Source: Fidelibacterota bacterium UBA7301 (GTDB lineage Bacteria > Fidelibacterota > Marinisomatia > Marinisomatales > TCS55). From it: a stretch of DNA of 27,510 nucleotides. The position numbers were made by a program, and so were the translations under genes. The DNA lies in assembly GCA_002471845.1 (NCBI GenBank), contig DKQT01000013.1:54674-82183 (forward strand), given 5' to 3'. Below are positions 17,548-24,117 of the stretch, one piece after another. The notes below the pieces were generated by a model, which saw only the letters and a list, made by a program, of their open reading frames with translations, had not been told where the DNA came from and ran no database searches. Positions within the stretch are counted from its first letter, which is position 1, and every line of letters begins with the position of its first letter.

Positions 17548-17581
17548 AAACCCCTATCCATTCAAGAACCAATAGGGGTTT
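17548..17581 (-). terminator. Strong hairpin terminator after oxidase 1 subunit II
   Basis: AAACCCCTAT (17548-17557) and ATAGGGGTTT (17572-17581) form a perfect 10-bp inverted repeat with a 14-base loop, 30 bases after the subunit II stop. On the - strand it is followed by TTTATTTCTG. It separates the structural oxidase genes from the heme A and copper assembly operon. Confidence 0.8.
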
Positions 17582-17610
17582 CACCAAATATTTATTTGAT
17601 CGATCCGAGT

Positions 17611-18450
17611 TTACCAGTCTTCGTCATCACCCCAGTCGTCGTCTTCCTCCTCTGCCAGGTATTCCTGCTGTTCTTCATGCCAGGCGGCATAGCCTTCATC
17701 ATCATGAATGGTAAGGAATCCTTTCATCCGGTAGTGGCCCAATCCGCAGAGCTGGGCACAGGCAATTTCAAATCCCATACCTTCCCGGGCAGAACCATCT
17801 GTGGTCTGGAGGAATTCTTCGGTAGTCATTGTAGCTTCGAACCAGACTGGGATTTCCATTCCTGGAACAGCATCCTGTTTCACTCGCAATTCCGGCAACG
17901 TAAAAGAATGAATCACATCTTTAGATGAAAGTGAAATATTTATGGCTGTATTAACGGGTATGTGCAATTGGTTCACTGTAAATACATCATCCTTCGCAAA
18001 TTCATCACTACGGTCAAGACCGATCGGATTTTCAACTTCATCCACAAGGTCAATAGATGTTTTGCCAAAGACACCATCGGAACCGGGATAATGAATATTC
18101 CAGGCAAATTGCTGAGCCACAACCCGAATTTGTACTGCCTCCGGTCCCTTGGGAATATCATTCACACGGCTGGCCCAGATGGGAAAGGCAAAACCGATGA
18201 GCAATACAACCTCAAACACAGCCACAGCTACCTCCAGGTAGGATGAAAAATGGCTTTTTACACCTTCATGGTCCGCTTTGGGGTTGTTTGATTCCCGAAA
18301 ACGAATCAGGGTATAAATAAAAAATACACCCCATCCGACAAATAGAATGAGCATCAACCAATGGATGAGAGCGATAATATGGTCAATTGCCGGTCCTTGG
18401 GTTGATGCGGAAACCGTTGGCAGTCCAAAATATCTAAGCAGTTCTAACAC
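17611..18450 (-). CDS. coxB: Cytochrome c oxidase subunit II, oxidase 1
   Basis: The 279-residue CuA-bearing subunit that takes electrons from cytochrome c. Two membrane segments (about 25-48 and 72-92) are followed by the periplasmic cupredoxin domain. The CuA ligands are His181 (VIHSFTLPE), then Cys231, Cys235, His239 and Met242 in CAQLCGLGHYRM. Position 233 is Gln where many A-type enzymes, including oxidase 2, have Glu. The aromatic electron-entry motif is QQFAWN. There is no fused cytochrome c domain. The C-terminus is an unusual acidic tail, EEEDDDWGDDEDW. The GTG start at 18450 has GGAGG nine bases upstream. It is the last gene of its operon, whereas subunit II is usually first. Confidence 0.95.
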   Translation of the reverse strand: MLELLRYFGLPTVSASTQGPAIDHIIALIHWLMLILFVGWGVFFIYTLIRFRESNNPKADHEGVKSHFSSYLEVAVAVFEVVLLIGFAFPIWASRVNDIPKGPEAVQIRVVAQQFAWNIHYPGSDGVFGKTSIDLVDEVENPIGLDRSDEFAKDDVFTVNQLHIPVNTAINISLSSKDVIHSFTLPELRVKQDAVPGMEIPVWFEATMTTEEFLQTTDGSAREGMGFEIACAQLCGLGHYRMKGFLTIHDDEGYAAWHEEQQEYLAEEEDDDWGDDEDW

Positions 18451-18467
18451 CGAGGATTACCTCCGAA

Positions 18468-18707
18468 TTAATTCTTTTTACTTTTTAATGATTGTGCATA
18501 TTTCCTGGCACGCCGGTGAAGGACATAAATGGATGATCCGAAACCACCCAAAACTGTTCCGGTAACGCCAAGCATGGCTAAAATAGCTTTATTCATGCCT
18601 TGGGTTGCAGCTGCATTGGTATTCCCAAAACAGGTGGCACAGGCATGACCTACTTCTGGTAAAAGGACGACACCCAAAACCAAGACAATGATAACTGTTT
18701 TTTTCAT
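18468..18707 (-). CDS. Small CxxC membrane protein of oxidase 1 locus
   Basis: A 79-residue protein I cannot place in a named family. Residues 1-21 are a signal-like hydrophobic stretch ending GHA, followed at once by CATCFG (two cysteines spaced CxxC). A hydrophobic segment (about 42-62) and a basic tail (RRARKYAQSLKSKKN) follow. The CxxC would face the periplasm and the tail the cytoplasm. Its ATG overlaps the stop of the upstream 58-aa gene (TGATG), and it lies 17 bases before subunit II. A protein of the same layout sits in the oxidase 2 locus at 22376-22582. A role in thiol or copper handling during CuA assembly is a guess from position. Confidence 0.8.
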   Translation of the reverse strand: MKKTVIIVLVLGVVLLPEVGHACATCFGNTNAAATQGMNKAILAMLGVTGTVLGGFGSSIYVLHRRARKYAQSLKSKKN

Positions 18708-18883
18708 CAGGAAATCGTTTTGAATTTTTTAAAGACCTGTATCCCATACACCACCAACCCGGCCCCGGCCAAAAATGAAACAATTGCCCAAAAAACAGAT
18801 TGATTCCATTCCCAAAAACCGAACCAAACGGTAGTGGCAATAGACAATATGATGAACAGGATGTGAAATGATTTAAGCGACAT
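18707..18883 (-). CDS. 58-aa two-helix membrane protein in oxidase 1 operon
   Basis: A short reading frame starting MSLKSFHILFIILSIATT. Its two hydrophobic segments (about 6-21 and 30-48) are separated by WFGFWEWNQS, and the tail is basic (FKKFKT). It fills the gap between subunit IV and the CxxC protein exactly: its ATG is one base after the subunit IV stop, and its TGA overlaps the next ATG. The tight fit and membrane character support a real gene. The family is unrecognised; a small structural or assembly subunit of the oxidase is possible. Confidence 0.75.
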   Translation of the reverse strand: MSLKSFHILFIILSIATTVWFGFWEWNQSVFWAIVSFLAGAGLVVYGIQVFKKFKTIS

Positions 18884-18884
18884 T

Positions 18885-19187
18885 TTACACTTGAACCTGT
18901 ACGGCCATGGTACCTAGGGGTAAGAACATCAAGACGAGGAAGGCGGCAGCAGTTACCAATAATGTCCAATAGATAGTTGTTTTTTCATCTATCAAATGCA
19001 TGAAATAACAGGCCACCAACGAACCTTTAACACTGGCGACAATCAAGGCCAGAGCCACCGAGGCCCCCAACCCTAGATCAAGGTAGGAAATTCCAACAGT
19101 TACAATCGTCAAAAACGCCAGGGCTACAAAAACGAGGACGTAAGTTTTAACGTGATGTTTGATTTCTTCAGGAGTTAAATCTGCCAT
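18885..19187 (-). CDS. Cytochrome c oxidase subunit IV (prokaryotic), oxidase 1
   Basis: A 100-residue membrane protein of the bacterial cytochrome oxidase subunit IV family, with three hydrophobic segments. The family hallmark is a middle helix containing VKGSLVACYFMHLIDE. The N-terminus is short and hydrophilic (MADLTPEEIKHHVKTYV). Subunit IV is a small accessory subunit of the oxidase complex. It lies nine bases after subunit III and one base before the 58-aa gene. Confidence 0.88.
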   Translation of the reverse strand: MADLTPEEIKHHVKTYVLVFVALAFLTIVTVGISYLDLGLGASVALALIVASVKGSLVACYFMHLIDEKTTIYWTLLVTAAAFLVLMFLPLGTMAVQVQV

Positions 19188-19196
19188 GATGAATCC

Positions 19197-19787
19197 TTAC
19201 AATAGGTAGAGTACTGGAAATAAGAATATCCATATCAAATCAACAAAGTGCCAATACAGACCGATGATTTCGATCCGATTGATAAACCGACTTGGATTAC
19301 TGTCCCACATTTTCACCCCGGGAACAAGAAAATAAAAAATAACAATCATACCACCGATGACATGCAGCATGTGTAAACCGGTCATAGTAAAATAAATTCC
19401 AAGAAAGTTATTGGTACTGGGATATAAATGATGGTGAAATTTGGCGGAATATTCAAAATATTTAACAACCAGGAATGCAGTTGCCAAAAGGAATGTCAAC
19501 CCCAGGTATAATTTGAATTTCTTGAGATCATTCAGTTTCAGTGATGCCCAGCTCATGACCATAGTTACCGATGAGGAAATCAGGAACAAGGTATTCAAAG
19601 TTGCCAGGGGAACATTCAGTATATCCGCCCCGATAGGCCAGGATTCAGCGCCGGTCCTCAAAAAAATGTAGGCAGAAAATAAACCTCCAAATAACATAAC
19701 TTCTGATGCTAAAAAGAGCCAGACACCAAGCTTTCCATTATACAAACCTGTATCAGGTCGATTTTTAACGGTAAATGGAATATCCAT
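19197..19787 (-). CDS. coxC: Cytochrome c oxidase subunit III, oxidase 1
   Basis: A 196-residue five-helix form of subunit III, which stabilises the oxidase and its proton uptake path. Helix 1 has the family Glu in FLASEVMLFGGLFSAYIFLR. Later motifs are GLHMLHVIGGM and the C-terminal YWHFVDLIWIFLFPVLYLL. The length matches the short bacterial form that lacks the first two helices of the mitochondrial subunit. It begins five bases after the subunit I stop. Confidence 0.93.
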   Translation of the reverse strand: MDIPFTVKNRPDTGLYNGKLGVWLFLASEVMLFGGLFSAYIFLRTGAESWPIGADILNVPLATLNTLFLISSSVTMVMSWASLKLNDLKKFKLYLGLTFLLATAFLVVKYFEYSAKFHHHLYPSTNNFLGIYFTMTGLHMLHVIGGMIVIFYFLVPGVKMWDSNPSRFINRIEIIGLYWHFVDLIWIFLFPVLYLL

Positions 19788-19792
19788 TAATC

Positions 19793-21508
19793 TTAACCCT
19801 TCTCACTTTGTGGTATAAAATCTACTTTAGAGCCAGGTACACTATATTCATAGGGACCCCGATGTACAACTGGAATTTTTTCAAAATTACCATGACCTAA
19901 TGGGGGTGATGTTGTATCGGTCCAATCTAGTGTGGTCGCATTCCAAGGATTAACCTCGCCTGTTTTCTCACCTTTAAGACTGATGATCATATTCACGATA
20001 AAGAAAATCTGGGCCAGACCCAACAGCCAGGCCGAAACAGACATAACTTCATTTAAATACAGGTAATCGGCGGCATGGGCATAGACCTCACCCCCGTCCC
20101 ATAGGCGGCGGGATACACCGGCCAATCCTTGGACAAACATGGGCATGAAAACACCATTCATAAAAATAAACGAAAAGAAGAAATGCAGCTTGCCCAATGT
20201 TTCATTCGTACGTTTGCCTGTCATTTTTGGGAACCAGTAATAGATGCCGGCAAAGAGGGCAAAGATCGTCCCCGGTGCAACTACATAATGAAAATGGCCA
20301 ATTACGTAATAGGTATCATGAAGGTGAATATCAGATGCTGCTAAACCGAGTGGTAATCCAGTTAAACCTCCGATGCCAAACATTGGTAAAAATCCCAGCG
20401 CAAATAACATTGGAGTATTAAACCTGATTGAGCCTCCCCACAATGAAATCAATAATGCCGTTAGAATAACTACAGATGGAATAGAAATGATCATGGTAGT
20501 AGTTTGAAAAAAGGCCCCAATGGTTGTTCCCATCCCTGTTAGATACATATGGTGTGCCCAAACAATAAAAGACATAAACCCTAAAAATATCATAGAATAT
20601 ACTAATGCTTTATAACCCCAAATTGGTTTCCGTATATTATTTGCCATAACCTCTGTAACAATTCCAAAGGCAGGAAGAATCAGAACATATACTTCAGGAT
20701 GTGCTAAAAACCAAAATAAGTGTTGCCATAGTAATGGGCTTCCACCCCCAGCATTTGTCATTACTTCTCCAGAAACAACTAGACCACTAGGCATAAAGAA
20801 ACTCGTACCTGCTAATCTATCCATTAATTGCAATACACCTGCAGCCTCAAGGGGCGGGAACGCAAGTATCAAAAGAAAAGCAGTAATAAACTGACCCCAA
20901 ACAAAAATAGGTAACTTCAACCATGTCATACCATCAGTTCTGAGCTGAATAACTGTAACTAAAATATTAATAGATCCTAATAAGGATGATGTAATCAACA
21001 TTACCATACCAAATAACCATACAGTTTGACCCATTGTTGCAATATTGGCTAATGGTGGATAGGATGTCCAACCAGAGTTTGCTGCCCCACCAGGAACAAA
21101 AAAACCTATGACCATAATAACCGAGCCAACGAAATACATCCAATATGATGAGGCATTCAATTTTGGAAATGCCATATCAATAGCGCCAATTTGTAAGGGG
21201 AGAAAATAATTGCCAAAAGCGCCAAAGGCTAATGGTACTACACCCAGAAAAATCATAATTGTACCGTGCATAACTCCCAATGAGTTATACATTTCTGAGG
21301 GTAAAATTCCCCCATCCCCTAATAGTCCGCCAATAAATGGTACTGGACTTTCTGGATATGCCAATTGATAGCGCATAATCATCATCAATGTAAACCCAAA
21401 CAAGAGCCACACCAGCGATGTGATACCGTATTGGAGACCGATGATTTTATGGTCCGTGGAGAAGATGTACTTCGCCCAGAAACTTTCTTTATGGTGGACA
21501 GTGTACAT
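19793..21508 (-). CDS. coxA: Cytochrome c oxidase subunit I, oxidase 1 (A1-type)
   Basis: The 571-residue catalytic subunit, holding low-spin heme and the heme-CuB centre, which reduces oxygen and pumps protons. His81 (MHGTIMIF) and His407 (GHFHYVV) should bind the low-spin heme and His405 the high-spin heme. CuB ligands are His270 and the pair His319-His320, with cross-linked Tyr274 in HPEVY. Glu272 in that motif and Asp111 in GAIDMAFPKLN mark an A1-type enzyme with a D proton channel. The motif before the CuB His is WFLAHPEVY, where the usual text is FFGHPEVY. AGGAA lies upstream of the ATG. The middle of the gene (about 20440-21360) is poorer in GC than its ends. It is the first gene of its operon. 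Confidence 0.96.
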   Translation of the reverse strand: MYTVHHKESFWAKYIFSTDHKIIGLQYGITSLVWLLFGFTLMMIMRYQLAYPESPVPFIGGLLGDGGILPSEMYNSLGVMHGTIMIFLGVVPLAFGAFGNYFLPLQIGAIDMAFPKLNASSYWMYFVGSVIMVIGFFVPGGAANSGWTSYPPLANIATMGQTVWLFGMVMLITSSLLGSINILVTVIQLRTDGMTWLKLPIFVWGQFITAFLLILAFPPLEAAGVLQLMDRLAGTSFFMPSGLVVSGEVMTNAGGGSPLLWQHLFWFLAHPEVYVLILPAFGIVTEVMANNIRKPIWGYKALVYSMIFLGFMSFIVWAHHMYLTGMGTTIGAFFQTTTMIISIPSVVILTALLISLWGGSIRFNTPMLFALGFLPMFGIGGLTGLPLGLAASDIHLHDTYYVIGHFHYVVAPGTIFALFAGIYYWFPKMTGKRTNETLGKLHFFFSFIFMNGVFMPMFVQGLAGVSRRLWDGGEVYAHAADYLYLNEVMSVSAWLLGLAQIFFIVNMIISLKGEKTGEVNPWNATTLDWTDTTSPPLGHGNFEKIPVVHRGPYEYSVPGSKVDFIPQSEKG

Positions 21509-21562
21509 TATTGGTTCCTGATTAATCTAAATGTAGTGATATTCAATAAATTGAACTCAAAA

Positions 21563-21601
21563 ATATTCGGCGAATATAGTACCCTCTATTTAGATCAACA
21601 A
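21563..21601 (-). promoter_or_regulatory. Sigma-70-like promoter of coxA with operator-like palindrome over the -10 box
   Basis: Read on the - strand: TTGTTG (21601-21596), 17 bases, TATATT (21578-21573). A perfect 7-1-7 palindrome, ATATTCG-C-CGAATAT (21577-21563), covers five bases of the -10 box and the bases up to about the start point. A factor bound there would block transcription. The implied leader is roughly 55-60 bases to the ATG at 21508. The Rrf2-type regulator encoded just upstream is one candidate ligand, but nothing in the sequence proves the pairing. Confidence 0.5.
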
Positions 21602-21888
21602 TTAATTATTGGTAAAAAATGAATTTCTTATTTGCTGCAAGCCCTCAGTTAATTCTGTCAGCTCTGTCCCAGTTCATTTAACAATGTGATGATTATTTAG
21701 TGTTGGCGTAATCTTAGCCAAGGCTTTTTCGTATAAGTCCTTACAAAAAACCACCAGAAAAAAATAAAATAATATAACTATGGACAAAGAATAATAAAAT
21801 TCGGCCCAAAATACTTAATACCAATACATCCGGTAATTGAAACCAATAATATAATGTTATTGATAAAAAACTAAATAACACTTGTATA

Positions 21889-21908
21889 GGAAAAAAGATG
21901 AAATCTTT
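21889..21908 (-). terminator. Weak terminator after the Rrf2-type gene
   Basis: On the - strand AAAGAT, a three-base loop and ATCTTT form a 6-bp stem running into TTTTTT, 13 bases after the regulator stop. The stem is AT-rich, so readthrough into the oxidase 1 promoter region is possible. Confidence 0.45.
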
Positions 21909-21921
21909 ATACTATCTAATA

Positions 21922-22368
21922 TTATGAATGCATTTTCTTTCTTTTTTCTATCACACGTTTTGCTAATTCGTTTAAAGGTTTTGACTCGAGCATATCTCGA
22001 ATATCATTGCGAATTGGTTTCCACTTTTCATGAAGTGGGCAAGGGGTATCATCAGAGCAGAGATCTAATCCAATAACACATTTATCCTTCTCAGGAGGTA
22101 ACCCATCAATCGCATATATGATTTCACTTAAGTAAATATTTTTCGGTTCCCTCCCAAGCTCTACCCCACCTGTTCTACCCCTAGTGGCTTTTATCAAGTG
22201 ATGTTTTACCAAAATCTGCATTATTTTCGCTAAAAATTGATAGGGGATGCCGTACTCTTCAGCTATCTTTCTAATCATGACTGGTTTTTCCGGCTTGTGT
22301 TCAGCAAGATAGATCATAGCTTGGATACCGTATTCTGCAGATTTTGAGTATAACACAGTGTCAGACAT
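21922..22368 (-). CDS. Rrf2-family transcriptional regulator with three cysteines
   Basis: A 148-residue winged-helix regulator. The DNA-binding part begins YSKSAEYGIQAMIYLAEH and holds the recognition region IPYQFLAKIMQILVKHHLI with the wing ATRGRTGGVEL. Three cysteines follow in the dimer-helix region: Cys97, Cys104 and Cys110 (C-x6-C-x5-C). In IscR and NsrR the comparable cysteines (spacing x5/x5) hold an iron-sulfur cluster that senses cluster status or nitric oxide. The ligand here is not known. I chose the ATG at 22368, seven bases after the preceding stop; a TTG at 22392 would overlap it. It is the last gene of the oxidase 2 run and probably co-transcribed with it. Confidence 0.9.
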   Translation of the reverse strand: MSDTVLYSKSAEYGIQAMIYLAEHKPEKPVMIRKIAEEYGIPYQFLAKIMQILVKHHLIKATRGRTGGVELGREPKNIYLSEIIYAIDGLPPEKDKCVIGLDLCSDDTPCPLHEKWKPIRNDIRDMLESKPLNELAKRVIEKRKKMHS

Positions 22369-22375
22369 TATACCA

Positions 22376-22582
22376 TCATTTGTTTTCTTCAAAAGAATTA
22401 TTTGGTTCTTTTTTCCTTATATATAAAATTGCACCCAACACCATAACCATTGGTGATAAAATAATGCCCACTAATGGAATATAAACGGAAAGACCGCCGC
22501 CAATAGTATCGGATGCTGCACAATAGGGGCAGGCCCGTATAATTGAATTGAATAATCCCGTTATGAGAACAAATTGCTTCAT
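22376..22582 (-). CDS. Small CxxC membrane protein of oxidase 2 locus
   Basis: A 68-residue protein, unrecognised as a named family. It starts MKQFVLITGLFNSIIRA, a signal-like segment, followed by CPYC (CxxC), a glycine-rich link, one membrane helix (IPLVGIILSPMVMVLGAILYI) and a charged tail (RKKEPNNSFEENK). The layout matches the 79-aa protein of oxidase 1 although the sequences are far apart. The ATG at 22582 lies four bases after the subunit IV stop; the frame is open upstream, but an earlier start would overlap that gene. A role in oxidase assembly or thiol redox is inferred from position only. Confidence 0.72.
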   Translation of the reverse strand: MKQFVLITGLFNSIIRACPYCAASDTIGGGLSVYIPLVGIILSPMVMVLGAILYIRKKEPNNSFEENK

Positions 22583-22586
22583 TACA

Positions 22587-22871
22587 CTACATTGTTGTCC
22601 AATTAAATGATAAATCATATACGACACCCCATAAAAAAAATACCGCTAAAGGTATTGGTACAAGCAACGATCGGCGTAAAAACTTTGTTTCATATCTCAA
22701 ATGCATATAGACCAGAGCAACCAGCATCATTTTTGTTATCGTAAATGCCAAAAGGATAATCACCAAAGCGATCCGGTCAATGTTTATCCCGTAAATCCAT
22801 ACTTCACACAATGTCAAAACAGCTAACCATACTGCATTCATAAAATACGCTTTTCTACGATCTTTCATCAT
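22587..22871 (-). CDS. Cytochrome c oxidase subunit IV-like protein, oxidase 2
   Basis: A 94-residue three-helix membrane protein of the prokaryotic subunit IV type, with the family stretch ITKMMLVALVYMHLRYE in the middle helix. It begins seven bases after the subunit III gene. Two adjacent ATGs are possible; AGGAG is spaced better for the second (22868). In the CoxMNOP-like layout this would be the small fifth gene. Confidence 0.82.
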   Translation of the reverse strand: MMKDRRKAYFMNAVWLAVLTLCEVWIYGINIDRIALVIILLAFTITKMMLVALVYMHLRYETKFLRRSLLVPIPLAVFFLWGVVYDLSFNWTTM

Positions 22872-22878
22872 TCATCTC

Positions 22879-23508
22879 CTATAATAAGTAGATTAGAGTA
22901 AATACAAGAATCCAGATTAAATCAACGAAATGCCAGAATAAGCCTGCCACTTCAACCCGATCGTAATTATCTGATCCATACTGCCCTTTTACTGCCTGTG
23001 TAAGAATCACCGATAAATAGATTACACCTGTTAACACATGTAGAGCGTGAAAAGAAGTAGTAGTATAAAATACCGCTCCATACATTCCAGTAAATGGGAG
23101 AAACTGGGTACCGCTAAAACCTGACTGAGACAGAACAACGCCCAGTTCATTGCTCCCAAGAATGAAATGGGTATATTCATAAACCTGAACTCCCAGGAAA
23201 ATAACTCCACCACCAATCGTCAATGCGAGATACTTGATAAATGATTTCCTATCCCCTTTCTGCACCCCATTGAGAGCCATCACCATAGTGAAACTGCTGC
23301 AGATCAACAGGAAGGTATTAAAAGCAGTCAGGGGAACATTGAGAATTAAACCCGCAGTGGGCCAGACATCTGCAGCATTCCTTAGACCAATTCCACCAAT
23401 TAGGATTGTCCCAAAGGTTAGGGCATCCATGACTAGGAAAAGCCACATCCCCAATTTTCCTGTTGTTGCAGCACCAAATCTGTCATTTAATTGTATAGCT
23501 TTATTCAT
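22879..23508 (-). CDS. coxC: Cytochrome c oxidase subunit III, oxidase 2 (second of two)
   Basis: A 209-residue five-helix subunit III. Family motifs are FLVMDALTFGTILIGGIGLR in helix 1, SFHALHVLTGVIYL, and the C-terminal FWHFVDLIWILVFTLIYLL. Helix 1 carries Asp where oxidase 1 has Glu (SEVMLFG versus VMDALTFG), so the membrane carboxylate is kept in a different form. It lies 27 bases after the first subunit III-like gene. Confidence 0.9.
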   Translation of the reverse strand: MNKAIQLNDRFGAATTGKLGMWLFLVMDALTFGTILIGGIGLRNAADVWPTAGLILNVPLTAFNTFLLICSSFTMVMALNGVQKGDRKSFIKYLALTIGGGVIFLGVQVYEYTHFILGSNELGVVLSQSGFSGTQFLPFTGMYGAVFYTTTSFHALHVLTGVIYLSVILTQAVKGQYGSDNYDRVEVAGLFWHFVDLIWILVFTLIYLL

Positions 23509-23535
23509 TTTATTTATCTTAATTGATTTATTTGC

Positions 23536-24117
23536 CTAAACCGTTATTATCAGATAGAGGAGTATAACCGTCCAGAGTGCTGATAAATAATGCCAAAACC
23601 ATCCGATTAGCCGGTATCTAACCTCTTTCAATTCTCCACCTTTATTTAGCTGCAACCACAACCATGCAAGGAATACCAAGCCGGCAATTAGATGAATTGC
23701 ATGGGCGCCAGCCATTAAATACACCATCCCAACTAAAACATTATTTAACCCAGATAAGCCCTGTTTCACCAGTAATTGCCAGTAAGAAATTTGACCGAAT
23801 AAAAACACAATGCCTAAGGCCATGCTTGACGCAAGGTAAAAGGAACTTTCTTTTTTCTTACCAGACAACCATTGTCGATGGGATATCGCAAATAACAGAC
23901 TGCTTATCACCAATACAGACGTTATACCCACGGCGATCATCTTAGTCATTAGATCGATATGGATATACTGGAGTTCTTTCAACATCATGGATGAAAAGGT
24001 GGCCAGAAAGGTAATAAAGAGCATTGTAATTGCTACAAAACCGACAATTAAGCCTAAGGATGATGTTTTTTCATCAATTATAAATAATTTTTTTGATGTT
24101 ATTGTGGCCACACTCAT
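23536..24117 (-). CDS. Cytochrome c oxidase subunit III-like protein, oxidase 2 (first of two)
   Basis: A 193-residue membrane protein related to subunit III but more divergent than its neighbour. Visible family features are GAHAIHLIAGLVFLAWLWL and the C-terminal GWFWHYLSALWTVILLYL. The usual helix 1 carboxylate motif is not evident. The ATG overlaps the subunit I stop by four bases (ATGA). Two consecutive subunit III-like genes after II and I are the layout of the alternative oxidase CoxMNOP of Bradyrhizobium, where this position is coxO. Whether both proteins enter one complex cannot be told here. Confidence 0.85.
   Translation of the reverse strand: MSVATITSKKLFIIDEKTSSLGLIVGFVAITMLFITFLATFSSMMLKELQYIHIDLMTKMIAVGITSVLVISSLLFAISHRQWLSGKKKESSFYLASSMALGIVFLFGQISYWQLLVKQGLSGLNNVLVGMVYLMAGAHAIHLIAGLVFLAWLWLQLNKGGELKEVRYRLIGWFWHYLSALWTVILLYLIITV

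Larger units (their letters stand above)
21509..21921. other. AT-rich intergenic region between rrf2-type gene and oxidase 1
   Basis: No credible gene in 413 bases. Near its right end is a weak terminator for the oxidase 2/regulator run, and near its left end the oxidase 1 promoter with an overlapping palindrome. An imperfect AT-rich palindrome (about 21845-21861) lies between. The remaining about 200 bases show nothing I can name. Confidence 0.6.

Noticed and set aside
21551..21560. TTGAACTCAA as an FNR-type box upstream of coxA
   Set aside because: FNR sites need four bases between the half-sites (TTGAT-N4-ATCAA); here only two separate TTGA and TCAA.
21845..21861. Imperfect AT-rich palindrome downstream of the Rrf2 gene as a regulator site
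   Set aside because: It is imperfect, almost all A and T, and not placed at a recognisable promoter.
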